The notes under the pieces are model-generated. The model had not been told where the DNA came from. It did not search any database and was given only the letters and a program-made list of their open reading frames with translations. This document shows positions 13,087 through 24,304 of a DNA stretch of 64,000 bases, one piece after another. Made by a program: the position numbers and the translations under genes. Source of the DNA: Hydractinia symbiolongicarpus (Eukaryota; Cnidaria; Hydrozoa; Anthoathecata; Hydractiniidae). Position 1 is the stretch's first letter; each line of letters opens with the position of its first letter. The DNA lies in contig NC_079881.1 in assembly GCF_029227915.1 (NCBI RefSeq), forward strand, positions 6,324,001 to 6,388,000, in the 5' to 3' direction.

Positions 13087-13731
13087 GAAGAAGAAATGGT
13101 ATTACTCGACGGGAAAAACGATGAGGAAGATTGACTTACTTATTCAACTGAACTATCATGTTTTTTGTTATGTTATGTTTGCTTAAATGTTATGCTTGCT
13201 TGAACTAATTTAAAAAGTTATATTTTTTGTTTGTTTACATTTTGTTCTGATATTTCTTATTGACATTTCAGTTTATAATTTTTTACTCAGCTTGCTGCAG
13301 TCCACAAAAATTGCTCCATAGAAATTTATCACGTTCTGTTTGTTGTTTGTTTTGTTTTACTGAACTCTTTTATCATTGTTTTAAAGTACGTGTTCATAAT
13401 TTGATATGCTTACATATTTCCTACAAAAATTAATATAAGACAAATGATACGAGATAACATGGGGATCATTTATTTAAATACATATTCGGACATTATTATG
13501 TTAATGTATTGTTTTTATGCTGGTTAGTCAGATTTCCTTGGCAAGTAATAAAACAATGGTTAAGGACTTCTTTTTGGTACCGTGTATTCGAATCTGAATG
13601 CTCTAACAACACTCTTTCCCATTTCTTGGTATTTTATTAAACTCATTCACTTACTACATTTTTGCTCAATTATTTTCCTTGGTGAAACTCTTGCAGCGAA
13701 AAACCATTTTGAATAATTTACATTTATCTCT
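13087..13731. other. 3' flank of the RPA-like gene
   Basis: AT-rich. Probably 3' untranslated and transposon-internal sequence. No gene seen. Confidence 0.4.
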
Positions 13732-13846
13732 TTAATAATAGCCGTATTCTGTCTGTTCAAAAGGGTTACCGCGTCCCGTAACGGAAACACGAAATGTGAT
13801 ATATAAAGGACGGGCGACCCCGTGGATTTTTCCACGGTCTAACGAC
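13732..13846 (+). repeat. Hairpin-ended repeat, first of two tandem ends
   Basis: Reverse complement of the repeats at 1013 and 1536: AATAATAGCCGTATTCTG, GGAAACACGAAATGTGATATA, GGACGGGCGACC, then the stem-loop CCGTGGATTTTTCCACGG and TCTAACGAC. It lacks the final TAG. Confidence 0.75.
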
Positions 13847-13859
13847 TTCTATATTATAA

Positions 13860-13961
13860 TGCCCGTATACGTCTGTCCGTCCGTCTGTCTGTCTGTCACG
13901 CAAAATGGTAGCTTAGCTGCGACGGGCGAACCCGTGGATTTTTCCACGGGCTAACGACTAG
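13860..13961 (+). repeat. Helitron-like 3' end: hairpin plus CTAG
   Basis: A GTCTGTCCGTCC microsatellite runs into TGTCACGCAAAATGG and GGGCGAA. A perfect stem-loop CCCGTGGATTTTTCCACGGG lies at 13931-13950, then CTAACGACTAG, then T. Hairpin 7 bases before a CTRR terminus with T following is canonical Helitron 3'-end geometry. Confidence 0.7.
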
Positions 13962-13969
13962 TTTAAAAA

Positions 13970-14620
13970 AAAACATAAGGCGAACTAATTATGCAGAAAA
14001 CCTATAACAGTTAATATTTTACAGAACGCATTTTATGATTCGTTTCAACCTAGAGGTAACGCGGGAATGTATTATAATTGTTAATGCAAGCCCCTAATCT
14101 GGCATAAGCAAAACTAGCACCCAGTTCTTAAAATTCCCAGCAATTTATTCCCCTAGGTTTTTCGCTTTCTTGATATGCGTGCTGGCGCGGTTCGCCTAAA
14201 GTCACTGTTGTAGGAATCCGCCGTGTTCGCAGGACTTTTCAAAATTGGAACGTCGGTCAAGAAAGCTTTGCTAATATTGCAAACTGAAAAAGAAAAAAAA
14301 AAGCTAAGAACGACGAAGTAGCCTGGGTTACGTTTTTACCGTGGCAGATAAGCGAAATAACAGTTGTATTTCAGAATCTCCGTTCCACAGCTTCATAGCT
14401 GGTCAGCTATCTTGTTTTAGTTTAGTTTCGGTCAGGAAAAGTAAGATAAGAAATCCAGTGTCAGTTAAGATAACCTTTGGTTAAGCTTTCAGTCAGTAAA
14501 AAAATAGATATAATATTACTAAACAGAAATCCAAGTGTCATTAATAATAAGTTTACTTTTTATGTTAGTAACGTGGGTTAACCCTTTCAGCATTTATATG
14601 ATTTCGTAAGTTATTAATTT
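13970..14620. other. Intergenic, no gene recognised
   Basis: No coding signal, RNA gene or clear repeat seen. Confidence 0.4.
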
Positions 14621-16559
14621 TTGAAAGGTTGAAAATATTAGATCATCAATTTTGCGTTTTATTTGATCATGTGTTTAAAACCTTCATGCTCCGCAGTATC
14701 AAATAAACATTGATGGAGAAAGGTTGGATAATGTACTGAAAATTATTAATTGAGGGATGGGACAACTATAGGAGTTGGAAAAAGAAAGCATGGATATTTC
14801 GAGGAAAGCTCTCTATAATTGCTTAATTTAGTTAAATAACATAACCTTCTTGATGCAAACTAAAAGAAGAGGAAAAAGTCAAACCCGTCATCTGCAGATG
14901 TTCTAATCGATCTTTTCTTGCCCTGTATCTCCGAATATCGTAGAAATGTGAAGCTTATTCCCGCCGAGGAAAGCTAAAGAAGTCCTCCCCCCCTCCCCCA
15001 ATTTTATTGTAATAACTTCTGAGGCATACCGTTTCAGGGCTTGATATCTGGTGAATTTTTATCATATACTGTTAGCTTCATGATAGTTAAAATGTCTTGT
15101 ATGACGTCATGTCTGCTGTCATGGTGACACATTGATTACCATATTTCAGCCTTTTTATGATTCTACCAAGTAATTTTACACATCTAAACCGTTTGCAACC
15201 TTATTTTAAAGTAATAATTTGGTCCCCGGAGCTTCGTGTTTGTTTTCTGATAAATGATTGGCGGGAACAAATAAGTGGAGAAGAAGCTTCTGGGATGACA
15301 TTGATAATTATTTACCATCGTTTGAGCATTTTTTCGGGTTGGGAAATATAAAAATACATAAAATAGCGTTCCTACGACAGGCAAAAATGTGAAGACCTAC
15401 ATATTATTTTCCAACCAATAAAGGAACATGCTACATGATAACAAAAAACTTGATGACGTTGATGTTGAGTCGTTGTCGCATTATTTTTATTATTTTTGCA
15501 TGAATTATTGACTTTTTTTTACTTAAAGTCTTTCTAGTTCACATAGTATACCAAATACAGCCTTTTTATAACTTTTTATTCATAACGGGAACATTAGAAG
15601 TACAGTACACACATGTTTACTTATTGGGTTTATTTTGTTAAGGTCCTATTCTTATCATCAGAGCTGTTTAAAATAAGCCCTAAAGGATCTACTATAAATC
15701 AAAGAATTCAGGAGAGACCTGAAAACTAGCTTAAGGAAAATAATTTTTATGGAACAGTTGCCATTTTTTTTGCAAACAGTTTTTTTGGTTAGAATGTTTT
15801 TTATGCACACTGTAAAACTTACAACTTGAATGTTTTTTTAATGTAAAAAAAAATGCTTTTGGAACACCTTACGGAATCTAAGGAAAGTGACGGTCAAGAA
15901 AATGTTTCTTAAGATATATTACAACATATGGTATCGAACTTAAATATAAAGTGTAATACATTCAAGAATTTCTGATACCCAGGGAATCAAAAATAGTAAA
16001 AATGTTTGGAGAGCTTAATTTCGCGATTTGCTCTTGAAAGCGCAATTTTAAACGTTGCAAAAAAAATTCTAAAAAACGCAAAATAGTAAATACCTCAAAG
16101 AAATGTTTCGCAAAAAGTTTCTATCTGCGAATATTATTTCCCTTCAGTAACTGTACTGTACAGTACTGTAGTAAAATGTTACTTTCCAAGTCACAATTAG
16201 TTTATCACAATCTTACAAGCATTATATAATAACATCATCAATGCAAGGTCTCGGTATGCATCTTTTTAATCTATATACGTTGTGTCGACTAAAAGTTTCG
16301 GAAAGTATTAGTGAGTTTTATTTCGTGATTATAAAGCGGAAGAAATTTTCTTCCTTTCTCAGCTTTACATATAAATAAACTGACGGTGAAATTATTAAAA
16401 AAACCGTCTTACCAAATCACGTCAACAGACCTTAACTGATGATGTTAAAACTAAAATTATCGCTCATTAGAGAGCACTCCTTCTAAGCTAAAATGAGCTG
16501 ACTTTTTCAGAAACGTTTAATAAAAAATTAAGGATATCTCAAATTGCTGCGAGGGAGCG

Positions 16560-16610
16560 TTTTTATGACCTTTCCCAATCTACTTAACTATCTGGGGAGG
16601 GTCATAAAAA
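16560..16610. promoter_or_regulatory. Conserved promoter palindrome, DNRLRE gene copy 1
   Basis: Inverted arms TTTTTATGACCTTTCCC and GGGAGGGTCATAAAAA, about 20 bases upstream of TATAAAAG at 16633. The same pair is kept at 24032-24082 before copy 2. Confidence 0.5.
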
Positions 16611-16632
16611 GCTATTTGTGGGTTTCAAATGC

Positions 16633-16640
16633 TATAAAAG
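16633..16640 (+). promoter_or_regulatory. TATA box of DNRLRE gene copy 1
   Basis: TATAAAAG about 198 bases upstream of the ATG, with a 5'UTR intron in between. Conserved in copy 2 near 24104. Confidence 0.6.
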
Positions 16641-16830
16641 GATGAAAAGTACGCAATCAAATTTATCAAATCTGATTAAGTTCATTTTGAGTAAAGTTCG
16701 AGAAAGACTGCGTAGAAAAAAGGTACGTAAGCGGACCCATGCTGCTGTATATTTTTCATAATTTTCATACCCTTACGTATTTGTCTTTGAAACCTTCTTA
16801 TCTTGTTTGTTTTTGTTATTTTACAGCACT

Positions 16831-17502
16831 ATGTATTTGACTGGGATACTATTTGCACTTGCTGTTTGCTATGTGCATACATATCGAGTTGTTGATCTTG
16901 GAAACGGAAAGCTTCATATCCTGAACGTACGACAAGATGTGACACTCGAGAGAGGATCAACAAATTTCAACTTTCTCAAATACCTCATCATTGGACGCCA
17001 CCCTGGATATCCTTTAAAACGATCATTGGTTCAATTTGAAAGTTTAAGAAGTTCTTGTCCTGGCCAGAAAATAAAATTTGCGAAGATGTATTTGTATTAC
17101 GTATACGCCCACAAGGCTAGTTTCCATTCCGTTCGAAGAACGCCCTTCTTTTCCCACAACATTGTTATCCATCGTGTGTTGAAACCATGGAATGAACGTC
17201 AAACTACGAGTCTCTATCGCGTTGGAAAAATTAGATGGTATTCTCAATACTTAAATCTTCAAAAAGACGCTACATCTGCAATCCAGTATCCTATAACAAG
17301 ATTAAATTCGGGTAGACCGTCTGGCTGGATGGAATTCGACGTTAAAAGGGCAGTATTTGATTGGAAGCGTGGTCGTCCAAATTATGGTCTCCTAATCCGT
17401 GTGCAGAACGAGAGAGTTTTGGGTCGTGATCTGCGTTTTGCAAGTAACGCCCACAATAACAGAAATTTGCACGCAAAAATCCACGTGATGTGTCGGTATT
17501 AA
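16831..17502 (+). CDS. Secreted DNRLRE/CBM96-like domain protein, intact copy
   Basis: 223 aa. The ATG at 16831 follows a likely 5'UTR intron: donor AAAAAG|GTACGT near 16721, acceptor TTATTTTACAG ending at 16826, then CACTATG. Residues 1-17 are a signal peptide (MYLTGILFALAVCYVHT). The rest resembles a single DNRLRE/carbohydrate-binding domain: RSLVQFE early, KIKFAKMYLYYVYAH, IVIHRVLKPWNE, SGWMEFDVKRAVFDW, PNYGLLIRVQNE, RDLRFASNAHNN. It therefore probably folds as a beta-sandwich and is exported or matrix-bound. Ligand and tissue are unknown. There are few cysteines. AATAAA at 17538-17543. A nearly identical paralogue at 24305 carries a stop codon. The family call is by motif pattern only. 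Confidence 0.75.
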   Translation: MYLTGILFALAVCYVHTYRVVDLGNGKLHILNVRQDVTLERGSTNFNFLKYLIIGRHPGYPLKRSLVQFESLRSSCPGQKIKFAKMYLYYVYAHKASFHSVRRTPFFSHNIVIHRVLKPWNERQTTSLYRVGKIRWYSQYLNLQKDATSAIQYPITRLNSGRPSGWMEFDVKRAVFDWKRGRPNYGLLIRVQNERVLGRDLRFASNAHNNRNLHAKIHVMCRY

Positions 17503-17537
17503 ACAAATGCACTGTAATTATTCCATTCTTTTTTGGA

Positions 17538-17543
17538 AATAAA
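17538..17543 (+). terminator. Polyadenylation signal, DNRLRE gene copy 1
   Basis: AATAAA 36 bases after the TAA, in a block conserved at 25012-25017 in copy 2. Confidence 0.6.
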
Positions 17544-18245
17544 TATTTTTGTTTATTTTCGGGCATTTAATTTTTCGCACACTTCTTACGGGTGATATAA
17601 AAGAAATCTTTATGTACACCTCAATGTCTCTTACATGTTTCAAAAAAATAATTTTTTGTTTTTCTATATAAACAAAATCGTGTTAAAACACTAATTTTGT
17701 GTATGATGATCTCCAATTTTAAAAAAGCCATATTTAAATAGCACGGAGGATGTTAAAATTAAAAATAGTAAAGGTCCATTCACGATATGTGTCGCCATTT
17801 CTAATCCCCATGAGATCATGTGGCCTGAGCATTTATTTACTTTCACAACCCTTGTTGTGTAGGTAAAACTTGATTAACATAACCAGGAGCTACTCACAAA
17901 ACTGTTGTAATTTATTGAACAGGCCATTTCCTACAGATTTGCAGGATTAAAATTCTACAAAGGACATAATTTCAGTTCGAACAAGCAACTTTTCAAATAC
18001 AGCGATTGTAAACAGAAAACGCATTGATTTCATCCCTCCAGCAAGGCAAGGAGTTTAAAAAGTGCAACGTCTATAAAGATATAAAATTATTAGGAAAATA
18101 ATTCCGCAAATAAATTCCGTTTTTACAAAGTTCAGACTACAATAAATAAAATGTTACATAAATTTGAAACAATGTAATTACATATTTACACTAACTGGAA
18201 AAGAATGTATAATTATTATTACTTATGAAATTAGTGAGCCGTCGC

Positions 18246-19046
18246 TCATCTGAACTTTGGCATCTTGAGACCAAACCCTCCTCCTCCTTTTTTTTTGCCT
18301 AAATGAAGAAGATATTTGTATTTGATCTATGCTGCTGTGAGGTCGGTTACACGAACCTGCAGTGGAACTCGCGCTGCATCGTTAAAACTTTAATTGGTTT
18401 AATATTTCAGTTTAATATTTCTAAACTTTCGTACGGAATGAATTTTGCGAATTATTTGCATTCTAAGATGTTTTTTTTTTCAATTTTTTTTTCGATGTGT
18501 ATTTGAGTCGTTAAACTTAAGTGTGCTTACTGATTTGTCTTTACACAAAAGTAAGGGTATTACATGAAAATTACTATTTTAAAGTGTACTCGCAAAAATA
18601 AATTATAACATAAAATAAAATAATAATTCACATAGTTGCGTTTTAAATTTTAGACTGAAAAAGGTACTAAAAAAAATACGAAAGCATTGTTTTTAAAAAA
18701 TTGTCTATAAAACTCGTCGCATGCGCCTTTTCGCGCCATTTTTTATTTATAGCACTGATTCTAGAATAGTGGTGACTACGCAATAATAATGAAGCAAATC
18801 ATTAGTCAAAACCCGGTCATCGCTTTCCGCCGTTTTCTGTCATATTAGCTAAAAAAAAAAAGCCCTAGAAACAAGGGGTTAAATTCGTTTTGTAAATTTT
18901 AACAGAAACAAGAATTACCTTCTTTCTTTAAAATGTTCCCCTGCACACGCTCCATTTTCTGGCACAGCAGAATGATTTGCAGATGGAGGAACAAACGACG
19001 GAAATTCAAATTTTTAGAAATTTAAAGCCATGTTTTTTTTCTCTTC
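18246..19046 (-). pseudogene. Decayed duplicate of the last two exons of the PKF-motif gene
   Basis: 18919-19046 and 18246-18298 match exons 26400-26527 and 26123-26180 of the minus-strand exon-repeat gene. Splice sites are kept, but the first has an extra base in the FKF-PKF codons that brings in a TGA, and the last exon's poly-A/Gly stretch is out of frame. No upstream exons of this copy exist in the duplicated unit, so it is a 3' fragment. Confidence 0.7.
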
Positions 19047-19222
19047 CTTTGTACATTCGTTAAATAAAAAACATTTTTACAGAGGAGTATATCATTAACA
19101 ACTGCTTTTTGTTTAACTAACTGGAATTGTTTTGATATGTGCGCACATTAATTCCAGACAGGATGAAAATATTGTTCAATAATATTCCAACCTGTATTCA
19201 AAATCTTTACATTCTATAGTAT

Positions 19223-19477
19223 CATAGTCACTCGTAATAAAACCCTGGTTAGGCCAATGTCATTTCAGCACTCCATAACGCGCGCCGAAAAGCAATAAAT
19301 TAAAAAATGTTAAGCAGTGCACTATTTTCTCGTCACGTGACATAAACAGTGCACAGAATCATTTGGGAGACAAGGATGTGCAATGCTTATGTCACGTGAC
19401 TAATTGTGAAACGGAACAAAAGGATAAAATGCCGATGTGCCAATTTGCCTAACCAGGTATTATTCCGAGTGACTATG
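19223..19477. mobile_element. MITE with terminal inverted repeats at the duplication junction
   Basis: Left end CATAGTCACTCGTAATAAAA..CCTGGTTAGGC; right end GCCTAACCAGGTATTATTCCGAGTGACTATG. The two are imperfect inverted repeats of about 33 bases. Two internal GTCACGTGAC palindromes flank the middle. It interrupts copy 2 next to an AGTATC also seen in copy 1 at 14696. Confidence 0.65.
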
Positions 19478-20053
19478 GTAGTGTAAAATAAACATGGGTG
19501 GGGAAAGATTGTAAGATGTATTGAAAATTCTTAAGTAAAATAGAAATCATGGATATATCGAGAAAAACTCTCTACAAGTGTTTCATTCAGCTAAATGATC
19601 TGCCGCGTGCAATGCGTGATTGTTTTTGATGCAAATTTAAAGAAGAACAAAATGTCAATCTACATATACTGTAATCGATCTTTCCTCACCTTCTAATTCC
19701 GAATATCATACAAATGTTTTTCACCGTTTTAGGGTTGAATATCTGTTTTATTTTGTTAACACAGTTATTTCATTGGCCCTATTCTTATCATCAGAGCTGT
19801 TTATAATAAACCCTAAAGGATGTACTATAACTCAAAGAATTCAGGAGAGACCTGAAAATTAGCTTTAGGGAAATATTTTTTGCGGAACAGTTGCAGTTTT
19901 TATTGGCAAAATTTTTTTTGCGATTAGAATGTTTTTCATGCACACTGTGAAACTTTAATTTACAATTTGAAGATTTTATTAATGTAAATAAAAATGCTTT
20001 TGGAATCTAAGAAAAATGATGTTTAGGAAAATGTTTCTTATCAGGTAAGATAT

Positions 20054-22320
20054 ATGACAACATATCATGACGAACTCAAACATGAAGTGAAGTACATACA
20101 TGAATATAGTAGTTCATGGCGTGAAAAACTCATCCATGTGATAACCAAAGATCGTGTTGTAGACCAGAAGTTAAAAGTGCAGATTGAGAAGAGAACATTA
20201 CACATATGTGAAGGTCATTTTGCAGAAGATTGCTTACTTCAACGTAAGTACAAATGCTTTTTCCCCACAACATAATTTTACAACGTATAAATACAAAACA
20301 ATTTAGAATTATTATATTTAAACACAAATATGCATATTCTGCTTATTCTATGTTCAACTTTTAGATTATACAAAGAGAATGTTCAAGCCTGGCCAACATT
20401 GAACTTGCCACAGAATAGTGTTGCTTCTTCAACAAGGTAAAAATACATTAACAATCTTTAGATAGACAACTCATTGTGTCAAGTGTGAGACCTATTTTGT
20501 TTATTTCATATTGTGCATTTTTTTCATAAGAATTATAGCTAGCTACTTCCTTACTATTTTAGCACTGGTCCAAGAGCTTCAGCAGATAGCATTATTGAGA
20601 AAAGAAATCAAATTGAACCTCAAGAAAAAGCTTACAAGCCACAGTACACTTCACTTCAGAATTTTGTTTCACGGATCAAATCTTTAAAGCTACCTGATCT
20701 TTGAAAGATTGAGAAGAGTAACAGTGTGTATGGACTTATTGTGAAACAAAATGAAGATTTTATGATACTAAATATTAAAAGAAGATCTATGCTTTACTGT
20801 CAGAATATTAACATGGTGTTTACACAGAGAGCATGAAATGTATAAAAATAACAACAAATCAATGAATAATATAACATTGTCCCAGCTTATACACTTGTTG
20901 TCAGATTTTAACATATGTCTAGGAGTTATAGATGAATCTTTGCACGGCAGCAGCTACCTAAGGAAGCACTTTGTTCCACGAACATTTGTTGTGCAGAAAC
21001 ATGTAGAAATTCCTTTACAAAACTGTATACCACAGGTGTTTTGACTGTTTTAGTTTGGTAAAGGGTGATAGTTGTTGTGTTAATTGTAGCAAGGCAGCAA
21101 CTAAGGCACGAAAAGCTTCAAAACGAAAGTCTAACATGTTGACGGAGCCTGCAAAATCCAATGCTCCAATTTCACTTACATCTCCGAAACGAATAAAATT
21201 AACTTTGCCAAAATATCGTGTGGAGAATAAACAACTGAAAGGCGAAATTCAAAAGTTACAGGATTGCAACATCAGCTGTTCCAATCACTACAGATGCTGA
21301 TAATTCCAAAATACCACCTTTTATGAAGTTTTTCTGGGAGGAGCAGCAAAAATATGCACAATCTGCCAAAACCAGGGTTCGTTACCATCTCATGATAATA
21401 CGATACTGTCTATCATTGGCAGCCAAGTCACCTGCTGCATACGATGAAATTAAACATAATAGCCAGACCGGCACAGGCTTTGGTGTACTTCCAAGTCGCA
21501 GAGGCTAGCGAGATTATAAAAATTATATCGTCCAGAACGTGGGTTCAACGAAAAGATCATTGCAGAACTCAATCAGAAAGTTTCAAATTTTACTGACATT
21601 GAAAAAATCGTAGTTTTGCTTTTTGATGAGATGAAAATACAGGAAAACCTTGTTTGGGACAAGCACACAGGGGAACTGATAGGTTTTGTAGACCTTGGAG
21701 ATATTGAAATACTGGAAACACTGGAAAAATCGAATGAGCTTGCAACACATATCTTATCATTTCTTGTTCGAAGCATAGTAAATCCGTTCAAGTTTAGTCT
21801 AGCAAATTTTGCTACAAATGGAGCAACAGGGTATCAAATTTTTCCTTTATTTTGGAAAGCAGTAAGCATTTGTGAGTTGCAGTGTAAGTTGTTACTGTAA
21901 CGTGTGATGGTGCATCAACAAGTCGCAAATTCTTTCGTATGCACTTTGACATGACATTAGATGATGAAATGAATCCTGAAGTAGATGTCACCTACAGGAC
22001 ATTGAATTTGTTTAGCGTTGAAAAGCGTTACATATATTTCAATTCGGATCCGACACACTTAATGAAAACAGCACGTAATTGCCTATCTAATTCTGGAGCT
22101 GGAAGATGTACTCGCTTTATGTGGAATGATGGGATGTTCTTGACCCAAGACCCACTAGAGGTAATGCAGATTTCAAGTTTGTTAAATTATGAAATGTTTT
22201 TCCAAAAAACCTGGTTTCTAGAAACTATTTGTATTAGAAATTTTAATGGACTATATAAAGAAACAGCTTTATTTGTTTTATTTAGAACTAGTTTGGTCGC
22301 CCATGGGTGCCAGAAATGAC
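20054..22320 (+). pseudogene. THAP/P-element-type transposase, decayed and truncated
   Basis: 20054-20275 gives the later part of a THAP zinc finger (WREKLIHVITKD, then ICEGHFAEDC); the N-terminal CxxC pair is not seen. Likely exons follow at 20364-20437 (AG...AG|GTAAAA) and from 20563. Then come a coiled-coil region (KYRVENKQLKGEIQKLQ, 21211-) and P-element-type transposase blocks: RYCLSLAAKSPAAYDEI, LPSRRG, LLFDEMKIQENLVWD, GFVDLGD, ATNGATGYQIFPLFWKA, FNSDPTHLMKTARNCLSN, RFMWNDGMF. In-frame stops and frameshifts separate these (for example near 20703, 21506 and 21900). The C-terminal third is missing. It would have cut and inserted DNA as a THAP9/P-type transposase; this copy cannot. Confidence 0.8.
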
Positions 22321-22395
22321 AACCCCACTTGAGCCAAGATAATATTTTGTAGCTATAAAAATAGCTGTTTTGATTTGGTTAAACCAAGTGATAAA

Positions 22396-23600
22396 TCAGT
22401 GGCTGTGGTCCAAACTGGAAGAGTGCTTCTTTATCTCCTTCCGCAACGATTTAAGTTTGTTCTGGTTAGACTTGATCTTATGAGCCATAGAAACGCCTTT
22501 AACAAACGAAAAGGTACGGACACGTACATACAAGCTAAGGAGATCCTCTAACAAGTTAAGTCCCACCTCTTTTTTCACCGAGTCACTGCATTTACTTTTA
22601 ATCGCCTTAAAACCTCTTACAACACTGGCATTTTTCATCAGTTGTGATACATCTCTTTACCGTCAACTTTACTGGAGTATTTGTTTGTTGCTGCTCTAAA
22701 ATAAACTTCGGTAGTAGTAAATACACGTATGAATTTCTTTGAAACTCTCCACAACCCACCACGATTACGAGCATCAACAAGTTTATGTTCTTTCAAACTT
22801 TGATGTTCTTCTGATAACTTGCCGGCTAATAATACTTCCAGGCATTGTTGATGGTAAAGGTTACATTGACTGGTTGACTTTGAAAAACGTATGCGGCGAT
22901 AAAACGTACTAACCACATACCCACTCAGGTAACCGATGATGCTCATTTCTTTGTCAGAAAACTCTACACAGTGATCTTTTAGTATAACAACATCATTCCC
23001 ATTTTAGCACCTGATAAATGGGCAAGAACATGGTTAGCTAGTTCAAAGCCAAGCAGCAAATTACAATTTCTATGATTTGCGCCATAAGGATTACTTGACT
23101 CTGATATCACCTTGTAAAACAAGGGATAAATCTTTTCAGCATCACCACGAAAACACTGGATGACATCTCGAACAAGTGCATAAGCTGGCAAAACATCATT
23201 TAATGTACCAATTGTGAAAGATTGAAATTGACTCATAACTGATTGTGGGTAACATTCATCCTTTCCCAGTTTTGCAAAACTCCTTTCTATATATTTAAGA
23301 TAAAGGGGGTGGAGCCGTTCTTCTGCTGTTTCTTCTTTTTTCTCTTTGCTCCCAGGTGCCAATACTTTCTCAGAGTGTCAAGATTTGGTAGTCGTGATAG
23401 CCCTCTTTTTGTGAGGCATAATTTTTGACAGTGCTGACATGAAAAACCGATATGAGCTGCTGTAGGCATAGTCTCGATGTCCTTAGTCACTTCATCGCTA
23501 ATTTCTGGCTTAGTTTCTGTGATGTCTTAGTCAATCAACTGTAAAATCAAATCAAAGTCGTCCCCTGATAGGTAATCTTCCTGTCTGGCAGCCATTTTAT
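22396..23600 (-). pseudogene. C2H2 zinc-finger protein of unknown family, decayed, convergent with the transposase
   Basis: Read on minus from an ATG near 23595 (MAARQEDYLSGDDFD), with a TAA near 23529. A degenerate C2H2 finger follows (FSCQHCQKLCLTKRGLSR, histidines lost), then a basic run, SQFQSFTIGTLNDVLPAYALVRD, GYLSGYVVSTFYRRI, RNRGGLWRVSKKFIRVF and a final LLEDLLSLYVRVRTFSF with a basic tail. At least three frameshifts are visible: an A-run near 23340, near 22985, and near 22640. I do not recognise the family. The well-kept blocks imply it was once a real gene, either the second gene of the same transposon or a second element. Confidence 0.55.
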
Positions 23601-24103
23601 CTTGATTTGATGCTCTCATGCTCCGGCCACCCCCCGTCGGACAAGTTCATAACAAAATCGGCCATTTCGGGCCGATTTACTAGACTATCTCTGTTTCTTA
23701 TGACTATGTAGCATCATATAATTTTTAACATCACCAAAATAATGTTTATTTTTATATTCTGTTTACGTTGTTTCGACCAAATAATGTATTAGTGATTTTT
23801 TTTGTGATGACAAAGAGGAAGAAATTTTCTTCCTTTCTCAGCTATACGTATAAATAGGCTGACGGTGAAAATATTAAAAAACCGTCTGACCAAACCACGT
23901 CAACAAACCTTAATTGATGAAACTATAATTATCGCTCAATACAGAGCACTCCTTCTCAGCTAAAATGAGCTGACTTTTTTAGAAATGTTTATTGAAAATT
24001 TAAGGATATCTCAAATTGCTGCAAGGGGGCGTTTTTATGACCTTTCCCAATCAACTTAACTATCTGGGGAGGGTCATAAAAAGCTATTTGTTGGTTTCAA
24101 AAG

Positions 24104-24111
24104 CTATAAAA
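24104..24111 (+). promoter_or_regulatory. TATA box of DNRLRE gene copy 2
   Basis: TATAAAAG preceded by the same TTTTTATGACC...GGTCATAAAAA palindrome as copy 1 (24032-24082). Confidence 0.5.
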
Positions 24112-24304
24112 GGATGAAAGATACGCAATCAACTTTATAATATCTCATTAAGTTCTTTTTAGAGTAAAGTTCTAAAGAGACTACGAAGAAAAGCGGTATG
24201 TAACCAGACCTATGCTGCTATATATTTTTATAATTTTGATACCCTTTTAATTTATTTTACATATTTGTCTTTGAAACCTTCTTATCTTGTTTTTTTACAG
24301 CACT

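Larger units (their letters stand above)
5788..13961 (+). mobile_element. Helitron-2/Helentron-type rolling-circle transposon, inactive copy (boundaries approximate)
   Basis: Holds a Rep-helicase gene carrying a C-terminal EEP endonuclease and a separate RPA-like gene, both on +. Endonuclease and RPA are hallmarks of the Helentron/Helitron-2 lineage. Two frameshifts break the main gene. The 5' end is unknown. The proposed 3' end is the hairpin followed by CTAACGACTAG and T at 13931-13962, which has canonical Helitron geometry (stem-loop 7 bases before CTAG, then T). That this end belongs to this element, rather than to a neighbouring non-autonomous copy, is inference. Confidence 0.7.
14630..19160. 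repeat. Tandem segmental duplication, copy 1
   Basis: Long stretches match 19160-26620 in the same order: 14700-14960 with 19490-19730, 15640-15960 with 19770-20100, 16216-17570 with 23708-25050, and 18240-19130 with 26110-26620. It carries the intact DNRLRE gene and a decayed 3' end of the exon-repeat gene. Limits are judged by eye. Confidence 0.85.
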
